DNA of 64,000 bases, from NCBI RefSeq assembly GCF_900129905.1, contig NZ_FQXG01000002.1, positions 1-64,000 of the forward strand, given 5' to 3'. This document shows positions 8,534 through 17,060 of this stretch, piece by piece. A model generated the notes under the pieces. That model was not told where the DNA came from, did not search any database, and saw nothing but the letters and a program-made list of their open reading frames with translations. This stretch comes from Ferrimonas marina. GTDB lineage: Bacteria; Pseudomonadota; Gammaproteobacteria; Enterobacterales; Shewanellaceae. How positions within the stretch are numbered: position 1 is the stretch's first letter; every line of letters begins with the position of its first letter. Position numbers and translations under genes: made by a program.

Positions 8534-8917
8534 CTAAGCTCCTTTCAGGCGACTGATCTCGGCAAACAGCGCCACCAGTTGGGCGGTGTCTTCGTAACGC
8601 CAGCGTACCCCGTAAAAGCGCAGTGCCCCTTGGATGGGCTGTTCGCGCAGTACCTCGCAATCGATACGAAAGCCATTCAGCTCAAGAATTAAGGTTTCAT
8701 TCAATGGCAACTGGGATGCGGTGATAAAGCCCGCGCCCCCCTTGCTGACGTCCTTAAGGGAAGCCAGGGCGATCTCCTTATCGCGCCAGAATCCTCGCTT
8801 GGAGATCCGCACTGATACCCCGTCACACGCCAGGGTCAGTGGGGTTTCCGGGTCATCCCTCAAGGTGAAGCGGGTGTGTTCCCGCCGGTTGTCGTCTTGT
8901 TGTTCTTCAAACATCAT
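8534..8917 (-). CDS. PilZ-domain protein, predicted c-di-GMP binding, linked to the motor genes
   Basis: This 127-residue protein is essentially one PilZ domain. The two c-di-GMP binding motifs are visible: RxxxR in RREHTRF near residue 12, and DxSxxG in DVSKGGAGF near residue 60. Its start shares one base with the motB stop (TAATG), which indicates translational coupling with the stator genes. PilZ proteins such as YcgR act as flagellar brakes when c-di-GMP is high. A stator-directed role is inferred from the coupling. It lacks the YcgR_N domain. Confidence 0.82.
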   Translation of the reverse strand: MMFEEQQDDNRREHTRFTLRDDPETPLTLACDGVSVRISKRGFWRDKEIALASLKDVSKGGAGFITASQLPLNETLILELNGFRIDCEVLREQPIQGALRFYGVRWRYEDTAQLVALFAEISRLKGA

Positions 8918-9897
8918 TACTCGTCGCCCAGGTAACGTCCTCTGGGTTGATTGCGCTGAGCGGCCTCTGCCGCTTCCGGCACCGCCTGCCCGGTTTGGCT
9001 GCCGAACAGGTTACGCAGCTCCTGCTGGGCCGCTTCGGTCAGCACCATCAACTCGATGCGTCGGTTAGCGGAGGAGCGCGGATCATCGGTCACCAGCGGG
9101 ACCTGATCCGCCATTCCAACTACTTGAATAAACTGGCCTAAACCGACGCCACCATACTGTAGCGCCCGTCGTGCTTCCAGCGCACGTTGGCTGGAAAGCT
9201 CCCAGTTGGTGGTGTTTTGACTGCGGAAGGTGGTGGAGTCGGTGTGGCCGGAGACCATCAGCGGGTTTTCCACCCGCGACAGTACCGGGGCCAGGGCCAG
9301 CAGCAGATCCTCAAAGTAGGGGGTCATGCGCGCACTGCCACGGGCAAACATGAACTGCTTGAGGTTGTCGCGGATCAGGATCTTCAGCCCCTGGGGCACC
9401 ACCTCGATGGTGACGTTGTCCGCCAGATCGGCGCCGGCGATGGCGTCTTCCACCAGCTCACCGAGCACCGCCAATTGGGCCTGGCTCTGGAACGAGCCGG
9501 GCACCAGGCTATCGAGGTAATCCCCCTGCCCTGCCGCCGCGCCACGCTCACCTCGTGGGATGTGGTTAACGGTGGCCGGGCCGGCATGGCCACTGCCGGT
9601 GCCGCGGGAGGGTGAAACCGAGTCGACCAGCACGGTGGAGCCTTCCAGATCGATGATGTGGGGCCGGCTGCTGTCATGGATGGAGCCATCCTTGCCTTCC
9701 AGGATGTTCTCACCGTGCAGGGCGTTGACGATGGCCGCCCGCTCCTGCTGATCCGCCACCTGGACCAACCACAACACCAGAAACAGCGCCATCATCGCCA
9801 AGGCGAAGTCGGCGAAGGCTACCTTCCAGGCGCCCCCCGCCTTGGGCTGTACCTTGGCCCCGCGCTTGATCTGGATGATAACGGGTTCGCCAGCCAT
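8917..9897 (-). CDS. lafU: Lateral flagellar motor protein LafU (MotB family)
   Basis: 326 residues. After a basic N-terminus there is a single membrane helix with the proton-carrying Asp (Asp30 in AFADFALAMMALF). A linker follows, then a C-terminal OmpA-like peptidoglycan-binding domain (about 170-300; VSGHTDSTTFRSQNTTNWEL, RRIELMVLTE). It anchors the stator to the cell wall. Its start overlaps the motA stop by one base. The gene order places it as lafU of a lateral system. Confidence 0.93.
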   Translation of the reverse strand: MAGEPVIIQIKRGAKVQPKAGGAWKVAFADFALAMMALFLVLWLVQVADQQERAAIVNALHGENILEGKDGSIHDSSRPHIIDLEGSTVLVDSVSPSRGTGSGHAGPATVNHIPRGERGAAAGQGDYLDSLVPGSFQSQAQLAVLGELVEDAIAGADLADNVTIEVVPQGLKILIRDNLKQFMFARGSARMTPYFEDLLLALAPVLSRVENPLMVSGHTDSTTFRSQNTTNWELSSQRALEARRALQYGGVGLGQFIQVVGMADQVPLVTDDPRSSANRRIELMVLTEAAQQELRNLFGSQTGQAVPEAAEAAQRNQPRGRYLGDE

Positions 9898-10754
9898 TAG
9901 CGCTGCTCCTCACTGACGAAACGCTCAAGCTCAAAGAAGGAGGGACGGTTCTCTTCCTGGATCATGCGGCGACCGCCATCCAGCGCCAGCAACGGCGTTT
10001 TGCCGGCCAACTGAGCGGCGATGATCGCCTTGGCACAGTGCAGCTGGGCCATCTTCTGGTCTACCTGGTGATGCAAGGCGGAGCTGAGCGGCTCCAGGAT
10101 GCAGTAACAGGAGAACACCCCCATAAAGGTCCCCACCAGGGCCGCCGCCACGTGGTAACCGATCATGGTCAGCGGGCCGTCAATGGCACCCATGGTGATG
10201 ATGATCCCCAGTACCGCCGCCAGGATGCCGAAGCCAGGCAGGGCCTCACCGGTGCGGTGCAGGGAGTTGGCGGGACGCATCCGGTCCTCCTGCAGACGGT
10301 GGATCTCCTCCTCCATCAGGTGCTGCAGCTCGTGAGGGGTCATCTTGCCCATCGACTGCAGGCGCAGGTTGTCCACCAGGAAGCCCAGCAGCAGCGGCTG
10401 ACGCAGCACCGCCGGGTAGGTCAAGAACAGCGAGCTCTCGAACGGCTTCTCGATGTGATCATCCAGAACCTTGAGTCCGTGGGTCTGCACCTGCAGCATC
10501 AGGCTGTTCATCAGGCCAAACAGCTGCGGATACAGCTCCGGGTCCTCTTTTTCGCGGGCGATCAGCTCACGGGTCTGAGACAGGGTGTCGCGCAACACGC
10601 TGCCCGGGTTGCCCAGTACGTGGGCACCCAGGGCTGCACCGATAACGATGACCACTTCTGCCGGTTGCCACAGGGTCGCCAGGTTGCCGTCCGCCAGGAC
10701 ATAGCCACCAAACACGGACGCGATGGCCACCACTAGGCCGAGTATTTTGATCAT
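9897..10754 (-). CDS. lafT: Lateral flagellar motor protein LafT (MotA family)
   Basis: This 285-residue protein has four membrane helices, an N-terminal pair (about 3-50) and a C-terminal pair (about 165-220), with a large cytosolic loop between them that touches the rotor. The family segment PGFGILAAVLGIIITMG is present. It forms the proton channel with LafU; Asp in the partner suggests proton coupling by analogy with Vibrio LafTU. It lies nine bases after the sigma-28 gene. Confidence 0.93.
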   Translation of the reverse strand: MIKILGLVVAIASVFGGYVLADGNLATLWQPAEVVIVIGAALGAHVLGNPGSVLRDTLSQTRELIAREKEDPELYPQLFGLMNSLMLQVQTHGLKVLDDHIEKPFESSLFLTYPAVLRQPLLLGFLVDNLRLQSMGKMTPHELQHLMEEEIHRLQEDRMRPANSLHRTGEALPGFGILAAVLGIIITMGAIDGPLTMIGYHVAAALVGTFMGVFSCYCILEPLSSALHHQVDQKMAQLHCAKAIIAAQLAGKTPLLALDGGRRMIQEENRPSFFELERFVSEEQR

Positions 10755-10763
10755 GATGCTTCC

Positions 10764-11492
10764 TTAATGCTCAAGGCCCCAGTCCTGGTATACCGCCTTG
10801 AGCTGCTTCACCGCCTGCTTGTGCAGCTGGCAGATGCGCGACTCGGTCAGGCCCAGGGTGAGAGCGATCTCTTTGAGATTCAGTTCGTGTTGGTAATAGA
10901 GGGAGAGGACGATCTGCTCACGCTTGTTGAGCTGAGCCAGGGCAGACTCCAGGGTTTTCTTCTGGGTGAACTTGGCCACATCACTGCCTTCGTGTTCGAA
11001 GTTGTGGCCTGCCCCCAGCATGTCGTCGAGGCTTTGCAGGCTCTCCGCCTGGGAGGCGTAGAGACGCTCGCGGTATTGCTCCAGGCTCAGCGACAGGGCG
11101 TCGGCGGTCTCCTGGTCGGTGGGGACCCGCCCCAGCTCCCGGGTCAAACGACGAACGGTGTCATTAAGCTCATGGGTTTGCTGGCGCAGCTGACGGGGGC
11201 GCCAGTCCTGCCGGCGCAGCTCATCCAGGATAGCCCCGCGGATCCGCAAGCTGGAGAAAGCGATAAAACCGTTGTCCGGCTCGCCGGGGTAACGGCGCAG
11301 CGAGTCCAGCAGCGCCATCAGCCCGATCTGCTCCATGTCCTCCAGTGCCATCACAGCACCGCAGTGACTGCGCAGCTGATTGACGGCCCGCTTGACCAGG
11401 GGCAGATACTGGTTCAGATAGTGCGACTCGTCGTGGGCCCTGGCGGCTTTGCTCGAGTCGGATGTCTGGTAGGCCTGCTCTGATTGCAACAT
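10764..11492 (-). CDS. lafS: Lateral flagellar sigma-28 factor LafS (FliA family)
   Basis: This 242-residue sigma factor has region 2 (about 35-105, with AFSSLRIRGAILDELRRQDW), region 3 and region 4 (about 185-235, with YYQHELNLKEIALTLGLTES). It directs RNA polymerase to late flagellar genes. In Vibrio parahaemolyticus lafS sits just before lafT and lafU, as here. Clear sigma-28 boxes before the flagellins are hard to see, but one candidate lies at 25083-25109. Confidence 0.93.
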   Translation of the reverse strand: MLQSEQAYQTSDSSKAARAHDESHYLNQYLPLVKRAVNQLRSHCGAVMALEDMEQIGLMALLDSLRRYPGEPDNGFIAFSSLRIRGAILDELRRQDWRPRQLRQQTHELNDTVRRLTRELGRVPTDQETADALSLSLEQYRERLYASQAESLQSLDDMLGAGHNFEHEGSDVAKFTQKKTLESALAQLNKREQIVLSLYYQHELNLKEIALTLGLTESRICQLHKQAVKQLKAVYQDWGLEH

Positions 11493-11501
11493 AGCGTGCT
11501 C

Positions 11502-11957
11502 CTACTGCACCACCAGACGGGTGAACAGCACCTCGTCCAGCTCTGCGGTATAGCGGTTGGCCGCCAGGGTTTGGCTCAGCGCCTGCTTCACCTCGTTCTG
11601 CAGCCCACCCAAGTCACGCAGTTGGGACAGCTCTTCATAGGTCTTATTCGAGAACAGATGCATCAGGGCGTTGCGCACCAGCGGTTCGGCCTCCTCCAGC
11701 ACCACATCAAAATTGGAGGTGCGGCTCTTCAGCGCCAGTTCCAGCTGAACATAGTGCTGGAACTTGTCGCCGGGTACGCTGATAACGAAGCGCTCCAGGG
11801 TATGGAACTTGGCCTGATCCATGAGGTGGCCCTGGGTCGGTTGCTCCTGCCAGTAATCGGCGGTTTGGGTACCGCCCCAGTAGCTGATGAGGCAGGCCAG
11901 GATCAGGACCAGGCTATTGCGAAGGAAAGTGGGTCGAAGGTTGCCATTGGCGTTCAT
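11502..11957 (-). CDS. lafF: FliL-like lateral flagellar protein LafF
   Basis: This 151-residue protein has one N-terminal membrane helix (about 14-31) and a periplasmic FliL domain, with HTLERFVISVPGDKFQHYVQ near residue 52. FliL proteins associate with stators and support swarming torque. It lies between the fliK-like and sigma-28 genes, matching lafF. The gap to lafS is nine bases. Confidence 0.85.
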   Translation of the reverse strand: MNANGNLRPTFLRNSLVLILACLISYWGGTQTADYWQEQPTQGHLMDQAKFHTLERFVISVPGDKFQHYVQLELALKSRTSNFDVVLEEAEPLVRNALMHLFSNKTYEELSQLRDLGGLQNEVKQALSQTLAANRYTAELDEVLFTRLVVQ

Positions 11958-11971
11958 GCTGTTCTCCTGGC

Positions 11972-13003
11972 TTAAACCCGTGCATCAATGGCAAAGGGTT
12001 GTTCTTGTTGTTCTGGTGTCTGGGCAACGTCCATCGCGGCAGCGACCTGTTGGCCTTGGGCCTCGGCTTGCTCACGCTGGTCGCTGTGCTCACCCACGTC
12101 CACATCGATGCTGCCACCGTGCTGTTGGGCCAAGTCTTCCCGCAGGCGCTCGGCGTTGTGCTGCAGGGCCTCGCGTACGCTGGGGTTGGCGGCATTGAGC
12201 TGCACCTGCATTCGGTCCCCATCCATCCGAACGTTAAGCTCGATCTTGCCCAGGTCTGGCGGATCCAGGCGCAGCTCGGCGGTCTTTATCTGCTGGAAGG
12301 ATTGAAAGCGCAGGTGGTCACTCAGCGGCGCCATCAGTTCACGGGCCCAGTGCTGATTGTTGGCCGGTAGGGCCACCGGGGCCCACTGCATGGTGGGGCG
12401 AGCATTGCTGGCTTGATTGGCCGGGTTGGCGGCATTGGGAGCCAGCTCTGCGACGGCCACATCCAGTGGTGCAGCGCTGGTCAGACTGGTGGGCAGGGTC
12501 AGCGGGGCCTGGCCGGCTTTGGGCAGTGTCGTCATCAGCGCCCGATCCAGGTTCAGCGGTCGCTCAACCCGAGCACTGCGCTCCTCCATCATCGGATGGG
12601 CTTCCAGCTTCCGGGCGTCCATCGAAGTGGGCAGACGTTCGGTCAGGGCCTGACTGCCGTCGACCGGGCGTCCCTCTCGCACTTGCTCGGCTTTGGCCAG
12701 GCGGCTCAGTGCGCCGGCTTCTGTCGCCGGCACCACAGCTTCACCGCGGCCGCGCACCGGCTGTTCCGGGTCCGCCAGGCGCTGCAGCTCGGCCAGTCGG
12801 CCCGCGGTGGGCTTGGCCTCGCCCTCTTCCGCCTCTTCGGCACCCTGCTCCAACCGGGCCAGGGCCTGCATCTCTTCCTCGCTCAGCGGCGGCTGGAACA
12901 CCTGGCCGAAGCCACGGGCCCCCTCAGCCCCTTCAGCACTTTGACGATGACCGCCAAAGCCTTCAGGGCTGCTCGGCTGAGCAAGCAGGTTTGCTATCAT
13001 CAT
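11972..13003 (-). CDS. lafE: Hook-length control protein LafE (FliK family)
   Basis: 343 residues. The N-terminal two thirds are low-complexity and rich in Glu, Ala, Gln and Pro, as expected for the exported ruler segment. The C-terminal domain (about 230-320) has the FliK signature AELRLDPPDLGKIELNVRMD, which triggers the export-specificity switch. It overlaps the fliT-like gene by four bases. The length is typical. Confidence 0.88.
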   Translation of the reverse strand: MMIANLLAQPSSPEGFGGHRQSAEGAEGARGFGQVFQPPLSEEEMQALARLEQGAEEAEEGEAKPTAGRLAELQRLADPEQPVRGRGEAVVPATEAGALSRLAKAEQVREGRPVDGSQALTERLPTSMDARKLEAHPMMEERSARVERPLNLDRALMTTLPKAGQAPLTLPTSLTSAAPLDVAVAELAPNAANPANQASNARPTMQWAPVALPANNQHWARELMAPLSDHLRFQSFQQIKTAELRLDPPDLGKIELNVRMDGDRMQVQLNAANPSVREALQHNAERLREDLAQQHGGSIDVDVGEHSDQREQAEAQGQQVAAAMDVAQTPEQQEQPFAIDARV

Positions 13004-13344
13004 CCACGTTCTCCGCTGGCTACGGTCAGCTCGTAGGCACTCAGGCCCTCTTTGGTTTCCCGCATCTCCACCAGTTTCCTTTCCAGTTTCACTCGTTCGG
13101 CTTCCACCACCTTGCGCAGGCGGTTGTGGACACGTTCCAGTTGTTGCCTTGCTTGTCGTTCGCTGTCGTCCAGGGGACGACCGGATTGTTCCAATGCCTT
13201 GCGCATCGCCAGGTCCAGCTGTGCCAATCGAGGCCAGTCTTTACCCTGGGCCGCGTCGGTCATCGCCTTAGCCAGCTTTTGCCACTGGTGTGCCCGGGCT
13301 TGCGCCCCGGCCTCAGGCAAGGTTTTGCCAGCCTTCACGGACAT
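13000..13344 (-). CDS. lafD: FliT-like export chaperone LafD
   Basis: This 114-residue protein is mostly helical and highly charged, with heptad-like runs from about residue 60 to 100. Sequence identity to FliT is low. The call rests on position between fliS and fliK, exactly as lafD in Vibrio, and on size. It overlaps the fliS-like gene by 32 bases. In other systems FliT is the chaperone for the cap protein FliD. Confidence 0.65.
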   Translation of the reverse strand: MSVKAGKTLPEAGAQARAHQWQKLAKAMTDAAQGKDWPRLAQLDLAMRKALEQSGRPLDDSERQARQQLERVHNRLRKVVEAERVKLERKLVEMRETKEGLSAYELTVASGERG

Positions 13345-13693
13345 CGGTGATCACCTTAACCACAGGGCCCAGCAGCTGGGCATCGTTCTTCAGGCTGGCT
13401 TGAAACAGCTGGCCGGAGCAGTACTCGTACAGACGGTGCAGGTTATTGGCTACCTCGCCGCCCTGCTCCAGATCCAGCGCACTGTCCAGGCCATGGATGA
13501 TGTCGATGCACTTACCGATGCTGGCCCCTTTTTCCTCGAGCCGTTTGGCATTGAGGTGGCCCTCGGCCCGGGCGAGCTCCTCCAGCAAACCGTCGAGCAG
13601 CATCCGCACCAACTCGTGCTGGTTGGCGGCCGCCGCTCGGGCATTCACATTGGTGTGCTTGTAAGCGTCAAAAGGGTTGTTATCGGTAAGCAT
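13313..13693 (-). CDS. lafC: Flagellin export chaperone LafC (FliS family)
   Basis: This 126-residue helical-bundle protein has the FliS features: an N-terminal tyrosine segment (NPFDAYKHTNVNA), VRMLLDGLLEELARAEGHL and the C-terminal LHRLYEYCSGQLFQASL. FliS binds the disordered C-terminus of flagellin and stops premature assembly. It is 24 bases downstream of fliD. Confidence 0.9.
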   Translation of the reverse strand: MLTDNNPFDAYKHTNVNARAAAANQHELVRMLLDGLLEELARAEGHLNAKRLEEKGASIGKCIDIIHGLDSALDLEQGGEVANNLHRLYEYCSGQLFQASLKNDAQLLGPVVKVITDVREGWQNLA

Positions 13694-13717
13694 GTTGGTC
13701 TCTTTGCTGCTTCGGAG

Positions 13718-15061
13718 TTAGTAGAAGAACATGCTGGACTGCTGCATCTGCAGGGTCAGCTGTTCAACTCGAACAAATTGGGCCAGGTAACGGTTGTAGG
13801 CCTGCTCCATGCGCATATCGTGCTGCTCCACCCGGTCTTCCACCCGGCGGATGTTGCTGTCCATGGAGTCCTGGCGGTTTTTCAGGTAGCCATCGTTGTC
13901 GATGAGTGACGCCATGGTGTTGTCGAGGCGATCGAACAGGCCGTTCTCTTCGGTGAAGAAGTCCTGCACCTTGGAGCCGTGGGTATCCAGGGCGGAGTGC
14001 AGTTTGTCTTCATCCAGGGTCAACTTGCCGTTGCGATCCACCTCGATGCCCAGGTCATACAGGCGCAGGCTGTCGGAGGACTCGCCGTAGAGTTCGTTGC
14101 GCATCTTCTGGGAAAGGGCACGCAGGGCCGGGTCGCCGTTGAGGACACCCACCTCGTCTTCACCGGGCTTGGGAACCGAGTTGTCTTTGTCCTCGTCGTC
14201 ATCGTCGTCATCGTCACCGCCGGTGTCGATCGCCTTGCCAAAGGTGTAGTGACCCAGCTCGTCGATCAGGCGGTTGTACTCGTCGATGAAGGACTGCACC
14301 GACTCGGTGATCCCCTCTTTGTCCTGGCCGACGGTAACCCGCAGCGGCTCATTGGCCGGGGTGGTCTGCTTCAGCTCGATGGTGAGGCCATCGATGACGT
14401 TGTCCAGGGTGTTGGAGGCGGATTCGATCACCAGCGGGTTGGCACCATCCCCCATGTGAACGATGGCGTTCTTTGCTTCCGACAGCACCTGGCCGGTCAG
14501 CGGGTCACCAGGACGGTCGATCACCATCTGGTTTTCCTCACCGGTTTCATCGGAGGTCAAGACCAGCTTGACGTCGCCGTCGGTGCGCACCAGGGTTGCC
14601 TGTACACCGGGGTTCTCATCGGAGTCATTGATGTAATCGCGCAGCTCTTCCATGCTGCCGATCTCATCCATCTTGATGACCATGGTCTCGCCACCGACGT
14701 CGATGGTGAAATCGGAGCCGTTACCGGTGAAATCAAACTCACTGGCGGAGAAGGCCATCTGGTGGGCCTGGGCCAGCTGTTTAACGTGGAAGGTGTAATC
14801 CCCGGCCGCGGCGCTGGAGTCGGCGGTGATGTTGGCGATGTCCTCGTTGGAGATGGTTACCCCCATCTTGGCGAAGTCATCATCGGCAATCCGGCCCATG
14901 CTGGAGCTGAAGCTGTTCAGACGGCTTTCGACCGCCTTGTAGGCGGCCAACTGGGCCTCATACTGGGCCTTCTGAATGCTGTACAGCTGATCTTTGGACG
15001 CACGCTCGGCCTGAACCAACATGGACGCCATCTGGGCAGGATTAATACCTGAACTCATCAT
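13718..15061 (-). CDS. lafB: Lateral flagellar cap protein LafB (FliD family)
   Basis: This 447-residue protein has the FliD N-terminal helix (INPAQMASMLVQAERASKDQ) and a matching C-terminal helix region that form the filament cap. The middle carries an acidic loop with a run of Asp near residue 300. The start at 15061 is chosen because GGAG lies nine bases upstream; reading frames further upstream lack a binding site. A sigma-54 promoter is present at 15093-15108. This is the first gene of the lafBCDEFSTU segment. Confidence 0.9.
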   Translation of the reverse strand: MMSSGINPAQMASMLVQAERASKDQLYSIQKAQYEAQLAAYKAVESRLNSFSSSMGRIADDDFAKMGVTISNEDIANITADSSAAAGDYTFHVKQLAQAHQMAFSASEFDFTGNGSDFTIDVGGETMVIKMDEIGSMEELRDYINDSDENPGVQATLVRTDGDVKLVLTSDETGEENQMVIDRPGDPLTGQVLSEAKNAIVHMGDGANPLVIESASNTLDNVIDGLTIELKQTTPANEPLRVTVGQDKEGITESVQSFIDEYNRLIDELGHYTFGKAIDTGGDDDDDDDEDKDNSVPKPGEDEVGVLNGDPALRALSQKMRNELYGESSDSLRLYDLGIEVDRNGKLTLDEDKLHSALDTHGSKVQDFFTEENGLFDRLDNTMASLIDNDGYLKNRQDSMDSNIRRVEDRVEQHDMRMEQAYNRYLAQFVRVEQLTLQMQQSSMFFY

Positions 15062-15092
15062 CGCTAAAATCTCCTCACTACTGCGCCAAGAA

Positions 15093-15108
15093 TGCAATTG
15101 GTGTGCCA
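15093..15108 (-). promoter_or_regulatory. Sigma-54 promoter upstream of lafB (fliD)
   Basis: On the minus strand the segment reads TGGCACACCAATTGCA. It contains both the -24 (TGGCAC) and -12 (TTGC) elements at the exact consensus spacing. Transcription would start near 15082, about 20 bases before the lafB start codon. Confidence 0.85.
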
Positions 15109-15294
15109 GCGAAAAAACCACTTTTATATCTTATGGTTAAGCTCTACTGGGCGATAAATTTGCCCTGTGAGCTTCCGCTGTGCCGTACCGGGGGAAGCAA
15201 AATTTCCCGTGCTTTCCTGGCCTGATAATTCACAACAACTGCCAGATTAGGGCGGCGTGGAAGAGGGGAAACTTAAGCGGAATGAATTGCTTGC

Positions 15295-15996
15295 TCAGCA
15301 ATCCACCGCCTCGGTCAATGCGCTTAAGGTGGGTGTGGTCTGGGTCAGCAGAAATTCGGCAAACTGGAAGTCCAGCAGGGTATCAATGTCCACCGAAGCT
15401 CGATTGTCCATCACCAGGGCATGGCTGCCGGGACCGTAGAGGCTGGACAGGGGCAAGGTGCGCTCAAACAGGTATATCGCCCCGTTCAGGCGAAACCAAG
15501 GACCCAGGTCCTGGCTGCGCTGCTGGGCGTTTCGGCTGAGAAAGCCATCCAGGCTGGCATCCGGCCCCAACTGGTTGCTCCACTGGGGCGGGTGCTCACA
15601 GGGGGTCACCGACACCACCGCTCGGGCCTGATGACGTTGCATCTGCTCCCAGGCTGCGTCGATATGCTCGGCACCTCGCAACGGCGAGGTGGGTTGCAAC
15701 AGGGCAACATGGCTGATGCCCGGCGTCGCCCAATGGCTCAGGGCATGGGCCACCACCTCGGCGCTGCCCGCCTCATCGCTGGCCAGCTTCGCCGGACGCA
15801 GTCCCGGCACCTCGGCGCCGTATTGGCGTGCCACCTGGGCTATCTGCGGGCAGTCGGTGGAGACCACCACCTGATCGATACAGGCGGCAGCCCGCGCCGC
15901 TTCAATGGTGTGGGCAATCATCGGCTTGCCTGCCAAAGGCCGCAGGTTCTTGCCGGGTAACCGTTTACTGCCACCGCGAGCAGGGATCAGCGCCAT
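15295..15996 (-). CDS. legF: CMP-legionaminate synthase-like cytidylyltransferase
   Basis: This 233-residue NeuA/LegF-family enzyme has the CMP-nonulosonate synthetase signature MALIPARGGSKRLPGKNL at its N-terminus. It would activate the nonulosonic acid with CTP for transfer to flagellin. The start at 15996 (TGATG overlap with the upstream gene) is preferred because it begins exactly at the conserved nucleotide-binding loop. An ATG at 16008 is an alternative. It is the last gene of the glycan block, 230 bases before lafB. Confidence 0.9.
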   Translation of the reverse strand: MALIPARGGSKRLPGKNLRPLAGKPMIAHTIEAARAAACIDQVVVSTDCPQIAQVARQYGAEVPGLRPAKLASDEAGSAEVVAHALSHWATPGISHVALLQPTSPLRGAEHIDAAWEQMQRHQARAVVSVTPCEHPPQWSNQLGPDASLDGFLSRNAQQRSQDLGPWFRLNGAIYLFERTLPLSSLYGPGSHALVMDNRASVDIDTLLDFQFAEFLLTQTTPTLSALTEAVDC

Positions 15997-17060
15997 CACG
16001 CCACCCATGCAAACAACCCCTTGATGTCCCGTTGAGCCCGCTCGAAGTCCGCCATCTGGCCGATGTCGAGCCAATAGTCATGCAGGGTGTAGGTGCTCAC
16101 CTCTTCGCCCTGCTCCAGTCGCTGCTCCAGCAAGGTCGGCATATCGACCCTTTGCCCCTTCACCACGCTGCGCACCAGCGCGTCACTGAGCACGTAGATC
16201 CCGGCGTTGACCTGGTAGCGTTCCACCGGCTTCTCCTGCATCTCCACCACGTTGCCCTTGCGGCTGTTGATCACGCCGTAGGGGATCTGGTACTCGAACT
16301 CCCGGACGCACAGGGTGGCATCCGCCCCCACCGCGTTGTGATGCTCCACCAGCTTGTCGAACTTGAGATTGGTGAGGATGTCGCCATTGATCATCACCAC
16401 CGGTAGAGCGGGTCGCTCCTCCGGCAGCAGAGCCAGGGCACCGCCAGTGCCCAGTGGTGCCTGCTCATGGACGTAGGTGATGGATACCCCCCACTGGCTG
16501 CCATCGCCAAAGTGCGACTGGATCACCTCCGGTAGGTAATGGGTGGAGATATAGAAGTTGGTAAAACCCCGCTCGATAAAGCTGCGCAGCAAGGTCTCCA
16601 ACAAGGGGCGGTCCCCCACCTTGAGCATGGGCTTGGGGCAGTGTTCGGTCAGTGGTCGCAGCCGTGTGCCAAAGCCACCGGCCATGATAAACACCGGATT
16701 GCCATAGTGGGGCTGCTCCAGCAGCTCATGCAGGGCGTGTACGCCCAACAGGATCCCCTCCTCGACGATGGGCAGGGCAAGTAACCACTTCTGTTCCATC
16801 AATCGCACCGCCTGCTCACGGCTGCAATCGGCACTGACGGTGACCGGCTGGCGGTGGACTACCTCGTCAATGGCGCACTCCAGGGTCATGCCAGCCAGCA
16901 GGCCCCGCCGTATATCGCCATCGGAAACCGTGCCAATCAAGCGCCCCTGGGTGGCCACCAGGGCCATGCGGATGGCTCCCTGGTCGATCACCTTGAGGGC
17001 CTGGCGCAATGTTGCACCCGGTGCCAGCACCAGGTTTTGCCAGGTTCTAACCATGGCCAC
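15996..17060 (-). CDS. ptmE: CBS-domain nucleotidyltransferase, PtmE-like
   Basis: 354 residues. Two CBS domains (about 1-120, with VSDGDIRRGLLAG) precede a sugar-phosphate nucleotidyltransferase domain (about 122-354, with PVFIMAGGFGTRLRPLT). This architecture is that of PtmE, the glucosamine-1-phosphate guanylyltransferase that starts the GDP-linked legionaminic acid route in Campylobacter jejuni. Its presence favours legionaminic over pseudaminic acid. It overlaps the acetyltransferase gene by 14 bases. Confidence 0.85.
   Translation of the reverse strand: MAMVRTWQNLVLAPGATLRQALKVIDQGAIRMALVATQGRLIGTVSDGDIRRGLLAGMTLECAIDEVVHRQPVTVSADCSREQAVRLMEQKWLLALPIVEEGILLGVHALHELLEQPHYGNPVFIMAGGFGTRLRPLTEHCPKPMLKVGDRPLLETLLRSFIERGFTNFYISTHYLPEVIQSHFGDGSQWGVSITYVHEQAPLGTGGALALLPEERPALPVVMINGDILTNLKFDKLVEHHNAVGADATLCVREFEYQIPYGVINSRKGNVVEMQEKPVERYQVNAGIYVLSDALVRSVVKGQRVDMPTLLEQRLEQGEEVSTYTLHDYWLDIGQMADFERAQRDIKGLFAWVA

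Noticed and set aside
15249-15275. Sigma-28-like boxes (TAAGTTT-N12-GCCGCCCT, minus strand) before lafB
   Set aside because: The match is partial and 180 bases from the gene, while a full sigma-54 element lies about 20 bases from the start codon region.
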